Source: Tetrahymena elliotti 4EA
Taxonomy: Eukaryota > Ciliophora > Oligohymenophorea > Hymenostomatida > Tetrahymenidae
Reading direction: 5' to 3'
Assembly: GCA_000231825.2 (NCBI GenBank)
Contig: JH720304.1
Span: 91,230-155,229, forward strand
DNA length: 64,000 nucleotides
Below are positions 13,043-26,143 of this stretch, one piece after another. Position 1 is the first letter of the stretch. Each line of letters begins with the position of its first letter. Below the pieces are notes generated by a model. The model was not told where the DNA came from, did no database searches, and saw only the letters and a list, made by a program, of their open reading frames with translations. The position numbers and the translations under genes are program-made.

Positions 13043-14607
13043 CTTCGGTGTTGCCTTTGAAATAAGAAATATATATAAACAAACTACTACTTATTTTGAG
13101 AGTAATTAATATTATTTATGTAATCTATTTAGTGATTCTTATTATTTTTTTTATTTTTTTAGGTAACACTTTTTATTTGTGTTTTAATATTAAATGTTTT
13201 TCTCTTCTTAATATTTCTTTTTGTGGTTAATACTTTTGTTTTCCTCAGGAATTCGCTTTCTACTTATTGATGCAGGCAGACACTCATTAAACTAGAAACA
13301 AATAGTACTTTGAAAAAACAATAATATAAAATAGAAGCGATAAACAAATTGCATAAAAAAACAATCAAAAAAACAACTAAAATATACAATATAAATAAAC
13401 TATGAAAATGCTATTTTATTTACAATAATTAATAAATTTAATTGCTTATTTTATTAATATAAAATCAAAATTTATTCATCAATAAAAAGCTTCTGTAAAA
13501 TTAAACAACTAAATAATTAATAAATTATTTGGACATAAATTTTTTTCCAAAATGAACCAGTTTTAATTATTGTTAGTAATAAACTTTATTGAAAACTCTT
13601 AATTATTTAATATTTCATTAATTTATTCAATTGTATCAATTATCAAACCATTTCATTTATATTTGCCATTTTAAACTTTTTCAAACTTATTCTTTCTTCT
13701 TTTGCAACAAAAATCATAAAGCATATTAACCCATAAAATAAATTATCAATTTCATATTTTTTCTCTCTTTTTGTTACTCAAAAGATTGAATTTCTTTTAA
13801 AATAAATTATAAAATTTTTTTTGAACAGAAAAAATTATTTTTCTTTTTAATAAAAAGTGTTGAAATTAATATTTTTATTTATAGTAGCTCTACAAAAAAA
13901 TTATAAAATATTTTGAAATTTTACAATTAATTTAATAACTTTTTATATTTATGATTAATTTATTTTTTACAACAAATACCACCTGTATTTTTGATTAAAA
14001 GAATTAACAAAAATACTTTATAAAATTTAGTAAGTTAAGAAATAGTACTTTTAAAAAAATAAAAACAATTTATTGAGATTACTGAGCATTAAAATAAATA
14101 AATATTTTTTTCTTTTGATTCTTCAATAAAATTTTGACTTTTTCAAATAATTTCAAACATTATTTTATAAAAGTGCACAATTTTCTTCAAAAAATTATTC
14201 ATAACTAAATTTAAATAATATTATGACCATATTAATTAATCTGAGTTAATATTTATAAATTTTTACATAAATTTATTTTCTTTTTAATTTCAAAAAATTG
14301 ATTAAGTATTTTAAAGTGAAAGGTATTCAGAGTAAGATAGCTGCAACTTTTAAGAAATTAAATATGAGTAAAATATCTTTTGATATATGATAAAAAGTAA
14401 CAATATTTAATAATTTTTTAATTTAAATAATTAATAGAAGTAATTTTTTCTAAAAATTTTGATGGATTGATTGCTTTTTTCTTTACCAAATATACAGACG
14501 ACTAATGACAATAAATTAATTATGGCTTTTTTATGTTTTATTTAATTGCAAGTATTATAATTGCTTTCTAATAAAGATGTGAAAAGATAATTATAAACAA
14601 CACTTCC
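13043..14607. other. Intergenic, AT-rich
   Basis: Upstream of the MGQCC gene and downstream of the next minus-strand gene. No coding frame seen. A short, less AT-rich patch at 13245-13300 could be a promoter or untranslated exon; nothing decides it. Confidence 0.5.
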
Positions 14608-17600
14608 TCATTTCTTTTTTATTGAAAAAAAGTTAATATATTTTTTAAAAGAAAAAAATCTTACAGTTTAGGCATATTGCATTTATTCTTTTTGAATCTA
14701 TTCCTTTTTACGTTGTTCTAAATATTTTCTTTTTGTTTCTTGGATTTCTTTGTTTAACTTTTCTATATCGTATTTGTATTCGTTAACCTTTTTTTATGCA
14801 AGATTAGATGTTTTAAATGAATCAACAAATATTAAAAATAAATACCTATGCTTGATACATATTGAGCTCGGCTGCCAAAGCTTTCATCTATCTTGTTCTT
14901 TATTTCAAGTTTTATTGAAGACTAGATAACATCTTAGCTTCTTCAGGGCCTGGTTGCTTTTACATGATTTCTCTTAATTCTTAGACTTGCTTTTCTTTTT
15001 ATTGGATTAAGACTTCTTTTTCAACTACTTATTCGGTTTTGCTAATTAATCTTCTTTATAATGTTTAAAGTTTTTATCTCATTTCAAAAACATCAGGATC
15101 ACTTCCTTCTAGTTTTCTGCATCTAGACTCATTCATAGGACTTTCTAATTCCTAAGAGAGAGCCTTGACTTTTAATTATTCTTCTATTAACTCTTTTCTT
15201 AAATTTTTAATATTATTTTTGAGGTCGGGAATATCTGATACTTATTTCTTATAAATTCTTAAAGATCTAACTAAATCATTTTTCTTATATTCTAATAATT
15301 AGATATCTCCTTCTCTTTCCCTATAAGCTTTCTCACCTTCAGCCAAGGTTCTTTGCTGTATTTTAATTTATTCATAGAGCAAAGCTGACTCATCATTTCT
15401 TCTAATCAATTAAGTACCAAGTATATCTCTTTCACTGACTACAACTTCATATTCTTCTTTAAGCTTAGCTCTTTTACCTTCGCTTTCTTTGATAATAAAC
15501 TAAAGTTTATTTATTTCACCTTTCTTTATTTTTAAATAAAATTATTAATTCAAAACATTATTTCAATTTTTTTTTTTTACAAAATTTTTAATTTCTTCTT
15601 GCATTCTATCAATATCTTTTTTGTTCTTTTCTAGGATATGAGCATGCTCTTCAATGGTTTTATCTTTCTTTTTGTGTTCAAAATGTTCTTTAGCAAGAGC
15701 TATTTCTTTGGCATCAATTTCTTCTTTGAGTTAAGAAATCTGATGATTTGTGATCTTATATCTTCTTTTTATTTCTGCAATTTCATCTTGAGTTTCAGAA
15801 AGATTTTTAGAATATAAATTTTTTGCACTACGTACAGCTTCATAAAGTGTTTACTAACGCTTTAATTTAGCTTCAGTTTCTACATTTTTCTTTTAAAATT
15901 CAGAGATGAGATTATCTTTTAATTTAATTTCTTCAAGTCTTCTAAAATATTCAGCATTAGCTTAAGCAGCTTACTTACCGAATTTTTCCTTTTCTTTTTC
16001 TAAATCACCCAATTATCTTTTCATCTAATCTAGTTCCCATCCCTTCTCTCTAATGTCTTTTTCCTTTTCAGTGATTTCCCTATCAAGTTTCTTAATCTTA
16101 TCACCTTATTCCTTGTTTTGCTTATCAGTTTTTTAAAGACTTCTTTCAAGCAATTCTCTAGCATTTTTGAGTTCCTTGATTAGCTAAAGATCTTCTTCAT
16201 TCAATTTTTTAGTATCAAAAACTTATCTTTCAAGCTGAGTAGCACTTTGAATTACCATTTATTTGGAACGAATAGAGTTTTCTTTTTGTTAAGTTTATTA
16301 TTGCTTCTTTGCTTCTAACTTATCAATTTCTTTTTTAAGTTGATCTGATTCTGTGTGTCTTTAATGTAGTTCTTTTTCCCTTTGCTTTTTTTCAACTTCT
16401 CTTTACTTGTATTCCATTTCACATTCTTCTTTCTTTCTTTTCAATTCCTTTTCAATAATTTCAAGACTTATTTTATCATTTTCAAGTTATTTCTTGTTTT
16501 AATCAAGCTTTTTTATTTCATCAAGTCTAGCTTAGTATTCGATCTAATTAGAAGCCTTTGTATTTTCAAGTTATTTATTTTCATCTTCCATTTTCTTTCT
16601 GAGAGCATCTTCCTTTTCATGATTGTCTTTCAATATCTTTAATTCCTCTAAATTTAACAACCACATTATAAATAAAAATTTGCTTTTAAAACATGTATGT
16701 TACCTTCAATCTTTTTGCAACGATCGTTATCTTTATTTACTTTCTCATCAATTTCTTGCTTTTATTTGGTTTCTTCTTTTATTTTTGATTTAACTATACT
16801 AGTTTCATTCTATATTTGTTTAAGCTTATCAGTGGAGTCATTAAGAGCATTTCTCAATAAAGCAAGCTATCTTTGCATTTCTTCAGAGGCTATTTTTTAT
16901 TTTCATTTCAAATAATATTAAAATAAGTTCTATCAATTTAATTCTTATTTATTTAAAAGTTTTATCATTAAAATTGCAGATTTTTGGCTATAAAATTCCC
17001 ATAAAAAATGATAAATTATTTTTGAAAAATTTCATTAAAATATGAATGAAAAATATATACCGGCTTTTAATTCTTCATTTTGTTTAGTTAATTTCTCAAC
17101 AGTTTCGTTTTTATACATATTTGGGTTATTTGAAGTTTCATTTAGCTATGTTAAATGCTTAATTTCTGTTTATAATTTCTCTATTTTTCCTTTTGACTTC
17201 TCTTCACGATCCCTAGAAGTCTCTAAAACTTTATAAGCTTTTTCTAATTCTGTTTTAAGCATTTAAATTGTATCTGTATCTTCTTAAGTTAATTTTAAAG
17301 CCATTTATAATTTTGCGGCATGCTAAACTATATCATCATTCAATTCTTTGATTCTTGCTAATTACTTCTTTTCATTATCATACGATGTCCTAAGTGCTCT
17401 GTGAAGCTTTTCATATTCCACTCTGAATCTTTCCAAACTTTATTCACCTGCTAATTCATCTATAATCTGTGTTTATAACAATAAATTTATTTAGCATATT
17501 CACTTATATTTTAAAATATATTGATATCAAATAATTAATGCCAATTACTCTTCTAAAATCTGCTTCTAGCTGGTCAAAGACTTGCTAACCAAATGAAATA

Positions 17601-17709
17601 TCTTCATACTATTTTATAGATAAAACAAGAGTATTATTTTTTACGCAATTTATTTATCTTCATTTTATATTTTGCATTAAATTCTTAATCAATTTACAAT
17701 ATCACCCAT
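14608..17709 (-). CDS. CFAP58: CFAP58 (cilia- and flagella-associated protein 58), coiled coil
   Basis: Exons, in order of translation: 17698-17709, 17549-17608, 17061-17466, 16704-16889, 15581-16647, 14846-15523 and 14608-14787. All phases agree and the product is 862 residues, close to the roughly 870 of animal CFAP58 as I recall it. Diagnostic stretches include LERFRVEYEKLHRALRTSY near the N-terminus, YEAVRSAKNLYSKNLSETQD in the middle, SERDILGTQLIRRNDESALL, CRKLEGSDPDVFEMRQKLQT and AAELNMYQAQVNEYKYDIEK near the end. It is coiled coil nearly throughout, with no membrane segment or enzyme domain. The family is an axonemal or ciliary structural protein needed for motile cilia and sperm flagella; ciliates are heavily ciliated, so this fits. 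The first exon codes only four residues (MGDI). The C-terminal 17 residues after QMQYAQT follow a possible GTAAGA donor, so the exact end is uncertain. Confidence 0.93.
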
Positions 17710-18623
17710 CTTCTTTGAAAATATTATTTACTACTTTAAATTTTGTATTGATATTCTTGCTTTGAATTTGGTAACTATCCAATAACTTTTAATTATTATT
17801 GTTATATTAATTAATCCCTTTCAAATACATAATCATATATTTTATAACTGCTTATGAAGATTTCAATCAGCAATTCATTCATTCATTCATTTAATCAATC
17901 AAACAAACAAACAATATTTTTTTGATTTATTTAAAATATTATCATTCAAATATTAAATCATATTTTTAGATATAATTCACCATTTATTATTTGATTATTT
18001 AGATTCAAATATTTTAGTTTTCTACATACGATTAAAATAGAAATATGTGCATACATTTAAGACTTATGGTTAAATATTATAATGAAGCTTCTTTCTTTTT
18101 CAAGCATTTTTGACCATCATTTTTTATTTCACAATACATTTTTACATAGAATTGTTATTATTGATTTATTTTTAGTAAATTAAAATATTTTAAATTCATA
18201 CTTATTTCTATTGTTAAGTTGTCTTTGAAAATAATTTCTAGTTTAAGCAAATCTATCAGAAGTGATATTTGAATTATTTTTATTTATATTTGCTTAAATT
18301 TCTCAACAAAAAAATATTTTCAGAATAAAATAAAATAAAAATTACTTTTTAAAATGGTTTTTTAACTCAAATTTTTTTTTTCCAAACCAAAACTGATTTT
18401 CATCGGCCTAAGTTGCATTTTAAAATTAAAATTGTTTTTTTTCAATCAGGGTCATAAAATAAAAAGAGCGAATAACTAACTAACTCATGAAAGTATTATT
18501 TGTAATATTTTACATTTATTTTTTTAGTAATTTATTTTTATAATTAAATCTTGATGATATAAATTAACATTTATATTACAATTTTATATTAATTGTGCTT
18601 TATTATTTATTTATCTATCTATA
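17710..18623. other. Intergenic, AT-rich
   Basis: Promoter side of CFAP58 and 3' side of the secreted-protein gene. Contains a tetranucleotide microsatellite (listed separately); otherwise nothing recognised. Confidence 0.6.
17873..17914. repeat. Tetranucleotide microsatellite
   Basis: ATTC units grade into AATC and then AAAC units over about 42 bp, a compound simple repeat upstream of CFAP58. Confidence 0.8.
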
Positions 18624-19253
18624 TCACATCTTTCTTACAGCAGCGCAAGTAGAGAAGGTAGAGCAAGAATTTTCCTTCTTGCAAATAGAAGGTAAAGTAA
18701 TGGGCTTGAATTCAGTTCTTCTAGGAGAAGAGTATGTCTAAATATCGTTGGGTTGTTAGTCAATTTGCAACATAACTCTGTCAAGAGGGTTTTCAGCAAT
18801 AGTTTCAAAGTAAAAGTTGTTTTACATACCCTTTTAGTTCCACTTGTAAGCGGGGATACCATTGAATGTAGTTTCACCTTCAAAGATAGCATTTTACAAC
18901 CAAGTAGGTTTAAGAACACCACAACCGTGTTCGTTTGAACAACAGTAACAACAATCGTTTCTTTCAGGATAGTACAAGAATCTATCTCCATTGACAACAA
19001 TTTATTCACAAGCAGTATTTCTGAAAAAGTAAAGACCATTGAAACCACAATATCTATCAGTTCTTCCATTTTCTCTTGAGATTTTATAAGCTCTGTTGGC
19101 ATAATCGTAGCTGAAAGTACCCTTTGTTGATGATTTTAAGAAACCATAAACAAAATCTTCAGTGAAATCCTATTCAAAGGATTAAGGCCATTCAGGGTAA
19201 GAGGGATTGCAGAAAACAAGTCCTAAGAATACCAAAGCTAAAATCAATTTCAT
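18624..19253 (-). CDS. Secreted cysteine-rich protein, possibly LolA/ependymin-like
   Basis: An uninterrupted 209-residue frame. Residues 1-16 (MKLILALVFLGLVFCN) are a clear signal peptide. The mature part has ordered cysteines, including a CCYCC cluster, and repeated aromatic/Gly strands (DRYCGFNGLYFF, GDRFLYYP, HGCGVLKP, TFNGIPAYKWN). This looks like an extracellular beta-rich, disulfide-bonded domain. I recall similar ciliate secreted proteins assigned to a LolA/ependymin-like lipid-carrier fold, but this is memory plus pattern and not a motif proof. Codon use (GGT, GCT, TAC, TTC, AAG) is much more biased than in neighbouring genes, which suggests high expression. It is flanked by non-coding DNA on both sides. 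The start is the only ATG placing the signal peptide at the N-terminus; the stop is TGA right after a Met codon. Confidence 0.85.
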
Positions 19254-20054
19254 AATTTCTAAGTTACTCTAAATTATTTTGATTTATGTAATTTTTTCAA
19301 AAATTATATTTTAAACAAGAGATTAACTAATTAATTATATAAACGTATGCTTGCAAATCCCAATTACACTATTTCTTTTATTATTATTGATTGAAAATCA
19401 ATTATTGTTTATCATTATTCCTTCAATTTTTACCAAGGCATTTCCCTTTTTTATTACTCTATTTTGTAATAAAATTGCAAAGTTAAAATATTTGCATCTT
19501 TATCTAAAAAATATCAAAATCCATGTGATGCATAACTAACCTTCATAATGATTAAAAATTAGTCAAGTTAATCTGGAGTATTTCTGTAAAATTTTGTTAA
19601 TTTTTTTGAGACAATTTCAATATAAAACTTTTGATAACCCATATTTCACAAGAATAAAAGCAGCAATTGTAATTAAGAAATTTCCTGAAGCAAAATTTCC
19701 TTTAAAAGCAAAATACCACATTTATATCAACAAGGTCATTAAAATAAATTAGTGTTTAAAAATATCTTAAATTTTTGTAGAAAAAATAATAATTCGGATT
19801 TAAATTTTAGTTTCAAACTTAAATATACTTGTTAGTGTAACTTATAAATAACAAATAAATAAGAAAAAAAGATAGATGTTGCAATTTAATAGTTAAAATA
19901 TTTTTATATTTTTAAATGAAAACAAAAGCTTTTTTTAATATATAAAATTAAGAAAATAGATATTTATTTTTAGTGAATTTTTAATCATTAGTAGGAATAA
20001 TTAAAAGTTATTTTTATCCTTAATTTGAAGTAGCCATTAAATAAATAGTAAAAA
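19254..20054. other. Intergenic between divergent genes
   Basis: Probably contains both promoters. No shared element or RNA gene recognised; an open frame around 19351-19539 is AT-rich chance sequence. Confidence 0.6.
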
Positions 20055-20438
20055 ATGGACTTAAATAAACCATATGATGAAGTTTTTGTAAATATTCAGA
20101 AATTATGTTTTTCTTTATGCTCGTTTTTAACATTTCTGAACATTTTTATATGAAAATTTAAATTATTCTTTTAGAGAACTTGTAAACTTGATAACTCAGA
20201 TTGCAGATATAAACAATTTAAAGAACTCTAAAAAGACTGGATTAAATATTGTATGTGTGATTGGGTTAAAGACCATTATTAGTGTAAAATTAATACAAAA
20301 TAATGTCATGATGAGATGGAAAAGCTTGCTAAATTGAGACTTTCATATTCATTGTAATTCTATAAGAATCTTGATGAGGCTCATTTAAAAGAAGTAATAG
20401 GAATATTAAGATCTTTTGATCATCATAAAAGCAAATGA
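20055..20438 (+). CDS. Small cysteine-motif protein (98 residues)
   Basis: Exons 20055-20087 and 20175-20438 join in phase 0 around an 87-nt intron (GTAAAT...TTTTAG) to give 98 residues. Cysteines are ordered: CX6C at 14-21, CXC at 37-39 and CX6C at 48-55, with two Trp-containing helices between (KDWIKYCMCDWVKDHYQC). The rest is a charged helix. There is no signal peptide or membrane segment. Spaced Cys pairs in small helical proteins are common in mitochondrial intermembrane-space factors, but the CX6C spacing is not the canonical CX9C, so this is only a suggestion. I do not recognise the family. The first exon has just 11 codons, so the start depends on the intron call. Confidence 0.72.
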
Positions 20439-21777
20439 AAGTGTGGAGCCTACAAATGTGAACAAATGTAAATAATTTAATTCTAAAGTACTGTAGTACT
20501 ATAAATTTATGTACTTGTAAAGAGGTATTTTTTAGAATTTAATTGCTTTTAAATGTAGAATAAAAATAACTTTGGTCTAAGTAATATCGCTTTTACATTA
20601 TTCTAGCTAACTTCGCAAATAAAGATAGCTTATTAAAAACAAAATCTTAGGATTCAAAAAGATTTATTTAAAATGTATTTAAAAAATAAAAATAAATTTT
20701 TAATTCTTTGAAACGTTTAATCGAAAAAGCCATTCATTTAATTATTCTAACTAATCTCTTAAAATAAAAATAAGATATTTAAAATAAAATCTTAGAATGA
20801 CTCTACTTATATCAAAATTGTCAAAAAATAAGCCACTTACTTTAATAATTCTATCTGATTTAATATGATAATAATGTTTGAAAAAAATCTTGGAGTACAA
20901 TCCTTTGTAACTAAATATGATAAAAAAACCCTTTAAACATTTTATCTAAATATTCAAATCTTTAAATTGTTCTAACTAATTCCATAAAATACAGAAAAAA
21001 TTTAAGAAGTAAAATCTGAACAGGTATTTTTTACAAAAAATTAAAATATATTTGATTCAGATTCTTTCAAATATATAATATTAATTATCAACAAAAGATT
21101 AAAACAAATTCTTAGAACTAAAGGAGAATTATAATACTAAATATTCAAGATAATTTTCTAAACTATTCAATAGAAGTTCATATTTGTTTTCATATTTTTA
21201 TTATTTAATATACAAATCATGTAATTCAACAAGAATTAACATGCAAAAAATAAAGATAAAAATCTAAATTACTTTAAAAGTGTTTTTGTTTTTTTTAATA
21301 ATATAATTTTTAATATGTTGATACCCTGCATTAAAGACAAGAAGATAAAAAGAATAATTTCATTTAAAAATAATTTTTTGGGAAGAGAAGATAAAGATGG
21401 TAAAAATCAAAATTAGATTTTTTAAAATATTTATTTTTTTTTGTCTAAATAATGTCTTTTTTTAAACATATTGGTGTATTTTAGTAAAAAAAAACAGAGA
21501 TAAGCAAACAGAGAACAAATTTTATTCCTGAGGAATTTTCTTGCAAGAAAATGAGGTATAAATAAAAATTCACTATTAAAAATATGTAAAGTTTTTTGGT
21601 AAAAAAATGAACAATGAATTTTCTAAATAAAAAAAAGATCTAAGATATAAAATATAGAAATACAAAATGCATCATCTTTAAAAACATTTTAAATTTTAAA
21701 ATAGTAGTTTAAATATAGTTAAGGTACTTTACTTCTTTTGCAAAATAAAGAGATAGGATTTAATTAACTTTAGATTT
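20439..21777. other. Intergenic with degenerate tandem repeat
   Basis: Between convergent genes. A small perfect inverted repeat (AGTAC-TGTA-GTACT) sits near 20486-20500, just after the small Cys gene. An imperfect array follows at 20601-21115 (listed separately). No coding frame seen. Confidence 0.55.
20601..21115. repeat. Degenerate tandem repeat, 4-5 units of about 104-144 bp
   Basis: A TTCTAACTAAT-like heading recurs at 20601, 20745, 20849 and 20970. About 35-41 bp after each heading comes AAAATCTTAG or a variant (20641, 20786, 20884, 21011), with a possible fifth near 21106. Spacing and sequence are loose, so this is an old array. Confidence 0.45.
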
Positions 21778-23418
21778 TCAATTGTTTCCTTTTTTTGTGA
21801 ATAGTAGTTAATATTATTAATCTTATATTTGCTTTAATGCATTATCGAATGCATCTTCGAATAATTATTATTTTTTATTAGATTTTTATCCAGGATTATG
21901 TTTACGATCAAATGGATCCTCGATATTGAAGTAATTGTTTTGATCATAAAGATCATAATCATAAGTTTTATCTTATACATCTTTATCAAAATGAAAAATT
22001 GAAATAAATCTATTACCTAGGCATTTATTTTAGTAAAATTAGATAAATTTGGTAAACAGTTAGCTAAGTGGGATCTCATCTAAAGTTTGTTCTTTATTTT
22101 TTTCTGCACTTTCTTTTAGTTTCCTTTTAAGGCGATCTATATCATCATAGAAATATAAATTTGTATCAAATATTTCTTCATTTGCATCTCTTATTCTTTT
22201 TATTTTAACAAAAATAGCTTTTTCTTTTTTTAAACTTTCCTAGACGAAAGTAGAATTCAAAAATTTTCTTTTAAAAAGGAAACAAAACATCATCAAGATT
22301 AAAGAATAAGAAGATAAATTATCTTTATTTGAGATACCCCTTTATTTAGCCCAGTATTTAATTACAATACCTAGTTATACTATTTTATCATGTATACATG
22401 AAAGAGTGTAAAGCATCCTAGAATTATTACATCCAAGTATGTTATTAATGCAAATATCTATGTCTACTTTTACTTCTTAGTTATCCACAAAAGTCTTTCT
22501 TTAATATTGGAGTAAAGGAGTCTTAGCATTAATAATTACTTTTGTTGTTACTTATTTATTATTCTATGTGCAATACGAGACAATAAAGTTGTTAAGCAAT
22601 TCTAAAAATGGCTTTTCCTCAATATAACAGTTTGTGTTTATACTAACATCAATATCACTAGATTTTTGAGCAAATCCACTTACTATTGATCCATAAGGTT
22701 GTATAGTAACATAATCTAAGTTAAATAATTTTTTTAATTTCATCATACCCACTATCTTCCTGATGAAATCAACTTCTTAAAGCAAAATACTTTAAGAACT
22801 TTTTTCCATTTTCTACTCTTCATATATTTTTTGAAGAATCTCATCAAAATTTTCTTTATTTTTTATATTATTATTATTAGGCTAATTAAAATTAGATTAA
22901 CGCTTAATCTCGCTTTCTATTTACTTTCTATCCAAATCTTTTATTACTTTCTCAATGTCCATGTTTAATTTATTTTTTGAATCTTCAAATTTATTTAGCA
23001 ACTCTTCTATGCCTAAGCCTTCTTCTGCTTAATCATAAGTTTCCTTTAAGGAATCAAGGATATTAGATTTGTTTTCTCTAATTTTCTTATAGAATTCTCT
23101 TAAGTTAAATAAATGCGTTATTTACTCATTTAGTGCTCTAGATTAATCAGTTAGAATAACTTTCTATTCTTGACATAAATTGAGTAATTCATAAAGAACA
23201 TATTCTTAATCTTTTGTGTTTATGCAATCTAACTTCATGTAATAGTTAGCAAGTGAATTATAAAATTCAGCATCATACTAAATTTATAAGCTTTTGCAGT
23301 TGATGCTCTCATTTATCATTTTTAAAATATCCACATTTTATCCACTACCGCTAGATTTAATCTCTTCTAATGCTTTAATAATTACATTTTTATAAATATT
23401 TTTTTTTGAATTATTCAT
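21778..23418 (-). CDS. Non-canonical poly(A)/poly(U) polymerase-like nucleotidyltransferase, copy 1
   Basis: A single-exon frame of 546 residues. After about 200 helical, charged N-terminal residues comes a polymerase-beta type nucleotidyltransferase core. It has PYGSIVSGF (GS at 243-244), SSDIDVSI (metal-binding Asp255 and Asp257) and VDIDICINN (third acidic position about 319-321). The PAP-associated core follows: LGCNNSRMLYTLS, then VIKYWAKQRGIS and NLSSYSLILMMFCF. All catalytic residues are present, so it is probably an active ribonucleotidyltransferase that adds A or U tails to RNA 3' ends. I cannot tell A from U specificity. Ciliates have several such enzymes, some tied to RNA silencing complexes, but there is no evidence that this is one of those. 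A diverged paralogue lies at 36253-37935. The C-terminus has an NPFDRKHNPG-like Pro/Asp segment shared with that copy (NDPLDKYHNPGE). Confidence 0.9.
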
Positions 23419-26143
23419 GTCTTCTTATTTTGTCCTACTCTTATTTTTCAATATTTTATATGCTACCAAGCTATCGTTCTATCTGTTTGTATAAAAATCT
23501 AAGCTTTTCCTATTGGGTTGTTAAAATAAAATAGTTTCTAGTATTTGTTTGTTTTATTTATCTTTTTAACACTTCTTCTTAATATTTAATAAAAGTAAAT
23601 GTTTTGATTATTTTTTGTAAAATTTTGTTTGATATTAAATCTTGCCTATCTTTTCTCTTTCTCAGATTAATGTAAAAGTCTTCTCCTTAATAGAATATTT
23701 ATAGGATATTAAAAATAAAAACTTTTATTTTCTTTTGCTAATTTATTTCAAGATAAAATATTTTTATTTTCTGATGTTGCCTATTCATTCAAAGAATGAT
23801 AGTAATATAAATTAATAATTAAATCTATATCAATTTAATGATATTCTCATCAATATTTTTTATCAAGTTATTTGTTTGAATGTTCGTAAAATAATCTAAA
23901 CAAATTAAATGAAGACATTTGATTTTTTAGTTTTTAAATATTAAATAAAAAAATAAAATAAATTTTATTTTCACCACTAATAAAGAGGAAATCAAATAAA
24001 TTTCTGCATTTTATTTAATTTTTGTAAAACAATTACTAATTACTTTTAAGATTAACACTTAGTATTAGTAATAAAATCAATAATATTATTATATTTTAAA
24101 TATGTTTTCTAATCTATAAATACATTAATTGTGTTTAATTTTTATTAATAAAAGAATCTCTCAATTGAAGGAAATAACTTAAAATAAGTTTATTCGGTAT
24201 TTTTAAATCAACTTAGAGGTAATTAAAAACAAACTTATAATCCTATATAATATCTTTAATACTTGTATTCGGCTACAAGATTTATTCAAAATAAAGCTGG
24301 TTTTATATACATGGAAGATATTTTAAAGTGGTTTTAGAATTTGAAGCTTTTCAATGAAGAAATTAGATTTTCAAGCAAAAAAAGATAAAAAATAATTGTA
24401 GAAATTTTTTAAAGTTAAAAGTCTACTAAAGCTATTTTTCTATGAATCTAACAAGAAATGATTTAGGAATACATTCACCTTTTTTGGATTCATTTAATTT
24501 AGTATGATTCCTCATAAATCAAAAGAGTTATTTTGCACCTAAACAAATTTTTTTATTAATGTTTAGCTAAAGGAAATAAGTTCTGTTTTTAAATTTTTGT
24601 TGTTTATTTCACCAAGAAAATACAGTATTAATTTATTTAGATAAAACCTAAACAGATTTACTGACTAATTTATATATTTATCTAGCCATTTGTAAGGACT
24701 TTATCTATGATAAAATTTCACCAGATTTATTGATTAATTAATAAGATTATATAACTAGCTATTTGTGAGCTCTTTTTTTTCGAAAATCAAAGCTAAAATT
24801 TAATAGCTTTTAAATTTTAGTTCTATTTGTTAAATATTTAGAGTTTTGCGATTTTGTATTTTAATGTAAGAAGTGCTTTTTTTGTTTCAATAGTAAAATT
24901 GATTCAAAATAAGAATTAAGTCAAATTACCGTTTAAAAACTAAAAGTTAAATATTTACTTTAATTATTAATTTTTTTCTAGGTACTATTTATAAAGTGAT
25001 TAATTTTATTGCTTGGTTGAATAATTAATTTTTTCTCATATTTTACAAAAATCAATCAAAATAAATATGATTTAACATCACAGGTTACTTCTTAATATAA
25101 AAAATACATTTTTAATATTTAATTATAACATTTTAATGGTGGAATAAATAAGAATTTAATCAAATATAAAAAGAAGAAGATATGTTAAAAGCTAATTTTA
25201 TAACAGTAGAAAAATAAAATTTTGATTTTAATTAGCCTTTTTTGTATTTTTTAAAAAACGATTAAGAAAATGAAGGTAAAAAGGATATTCAAAAGTATTT
25301 TTTTAATTTATTAAATTAATTTCTAAATATTTACCGATGAAGATATTTTTAATTAAAAACCTTTGTAGCTATGTTACCTTACACTAAAATATTAGTTTTA
25401 CTTCAATTTTTTACCATTATATTATAAGGATCTGTATGATTCTTAGTTAAATTTGTTTAATCTTTAAAGCGATCTGATTTATTTAAAAATTATTTAAGTC
25501 TTATATATCTCAAATTTATAGACAGATAAATATTTTTTAGATGGATTTTTAGTTTTTTTTTAAAAGATCATTAAATCTTGAGAATAATTGCAGATTTATA
25601 TTGAATTCTAGAATAGAATATTTGTTCATAATTAAGATTTTGCTAATAATTGAAATAGAATAAGTGAAAAAAAAAGAATTTTCTCAAATTGTCTACAATT
25701 AAATATGTTGAAGAAGAAGGATACAAGAATTTTTTTCAACTTTTTTTTATTTTTGAAATTTTAAATTCAAATTAGGGTATCTATTATCTTAAAACATAAA
25801 GATGGTTTAAGAATAAGCAATTAATAGGATGATTTTAGGGGATGCAAATTTCATATTATTTAAGCAAAGTTTTTTATTTTTTAAAAAGAATAAATGATAA
25901 CCTGATAAATGGTTTTGATCTGATGTAAAGGTTGGGTTGATATGGATTAAGAGACAGCGCTTAAAATGTATTTATATATATTTAAACAATCATATTTTAC
26001 ATTTTTATGGGGAAATATAAAAGGAATCTCTAAAAATATTAAAGCATTTAACGTGATATAATGTCTCTATTAAATAATAAATTTACTAGTTAAATAATTA
26101 AAAGGAAGAAAAACAAATTTTTGATTCTATAAATATTAGCATC
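23419..26143. other. Intergenic, long AT-rich stretch between divergent genes
   Basis: 2.7 kb without a convincing frame on either strand, RNA gene or clear repeat. Probably carries promoters of copy 1 of the nucleotidyltransferase and of orphan gene A. Confidence 0.55.

Noticed and set aside
16382..17236. Plus-strand hydrophobic reading frames
   Set aside because: They are antisense to CFAP58; Phe/Leu richness arises from Lys/Glu codons on the other strand.
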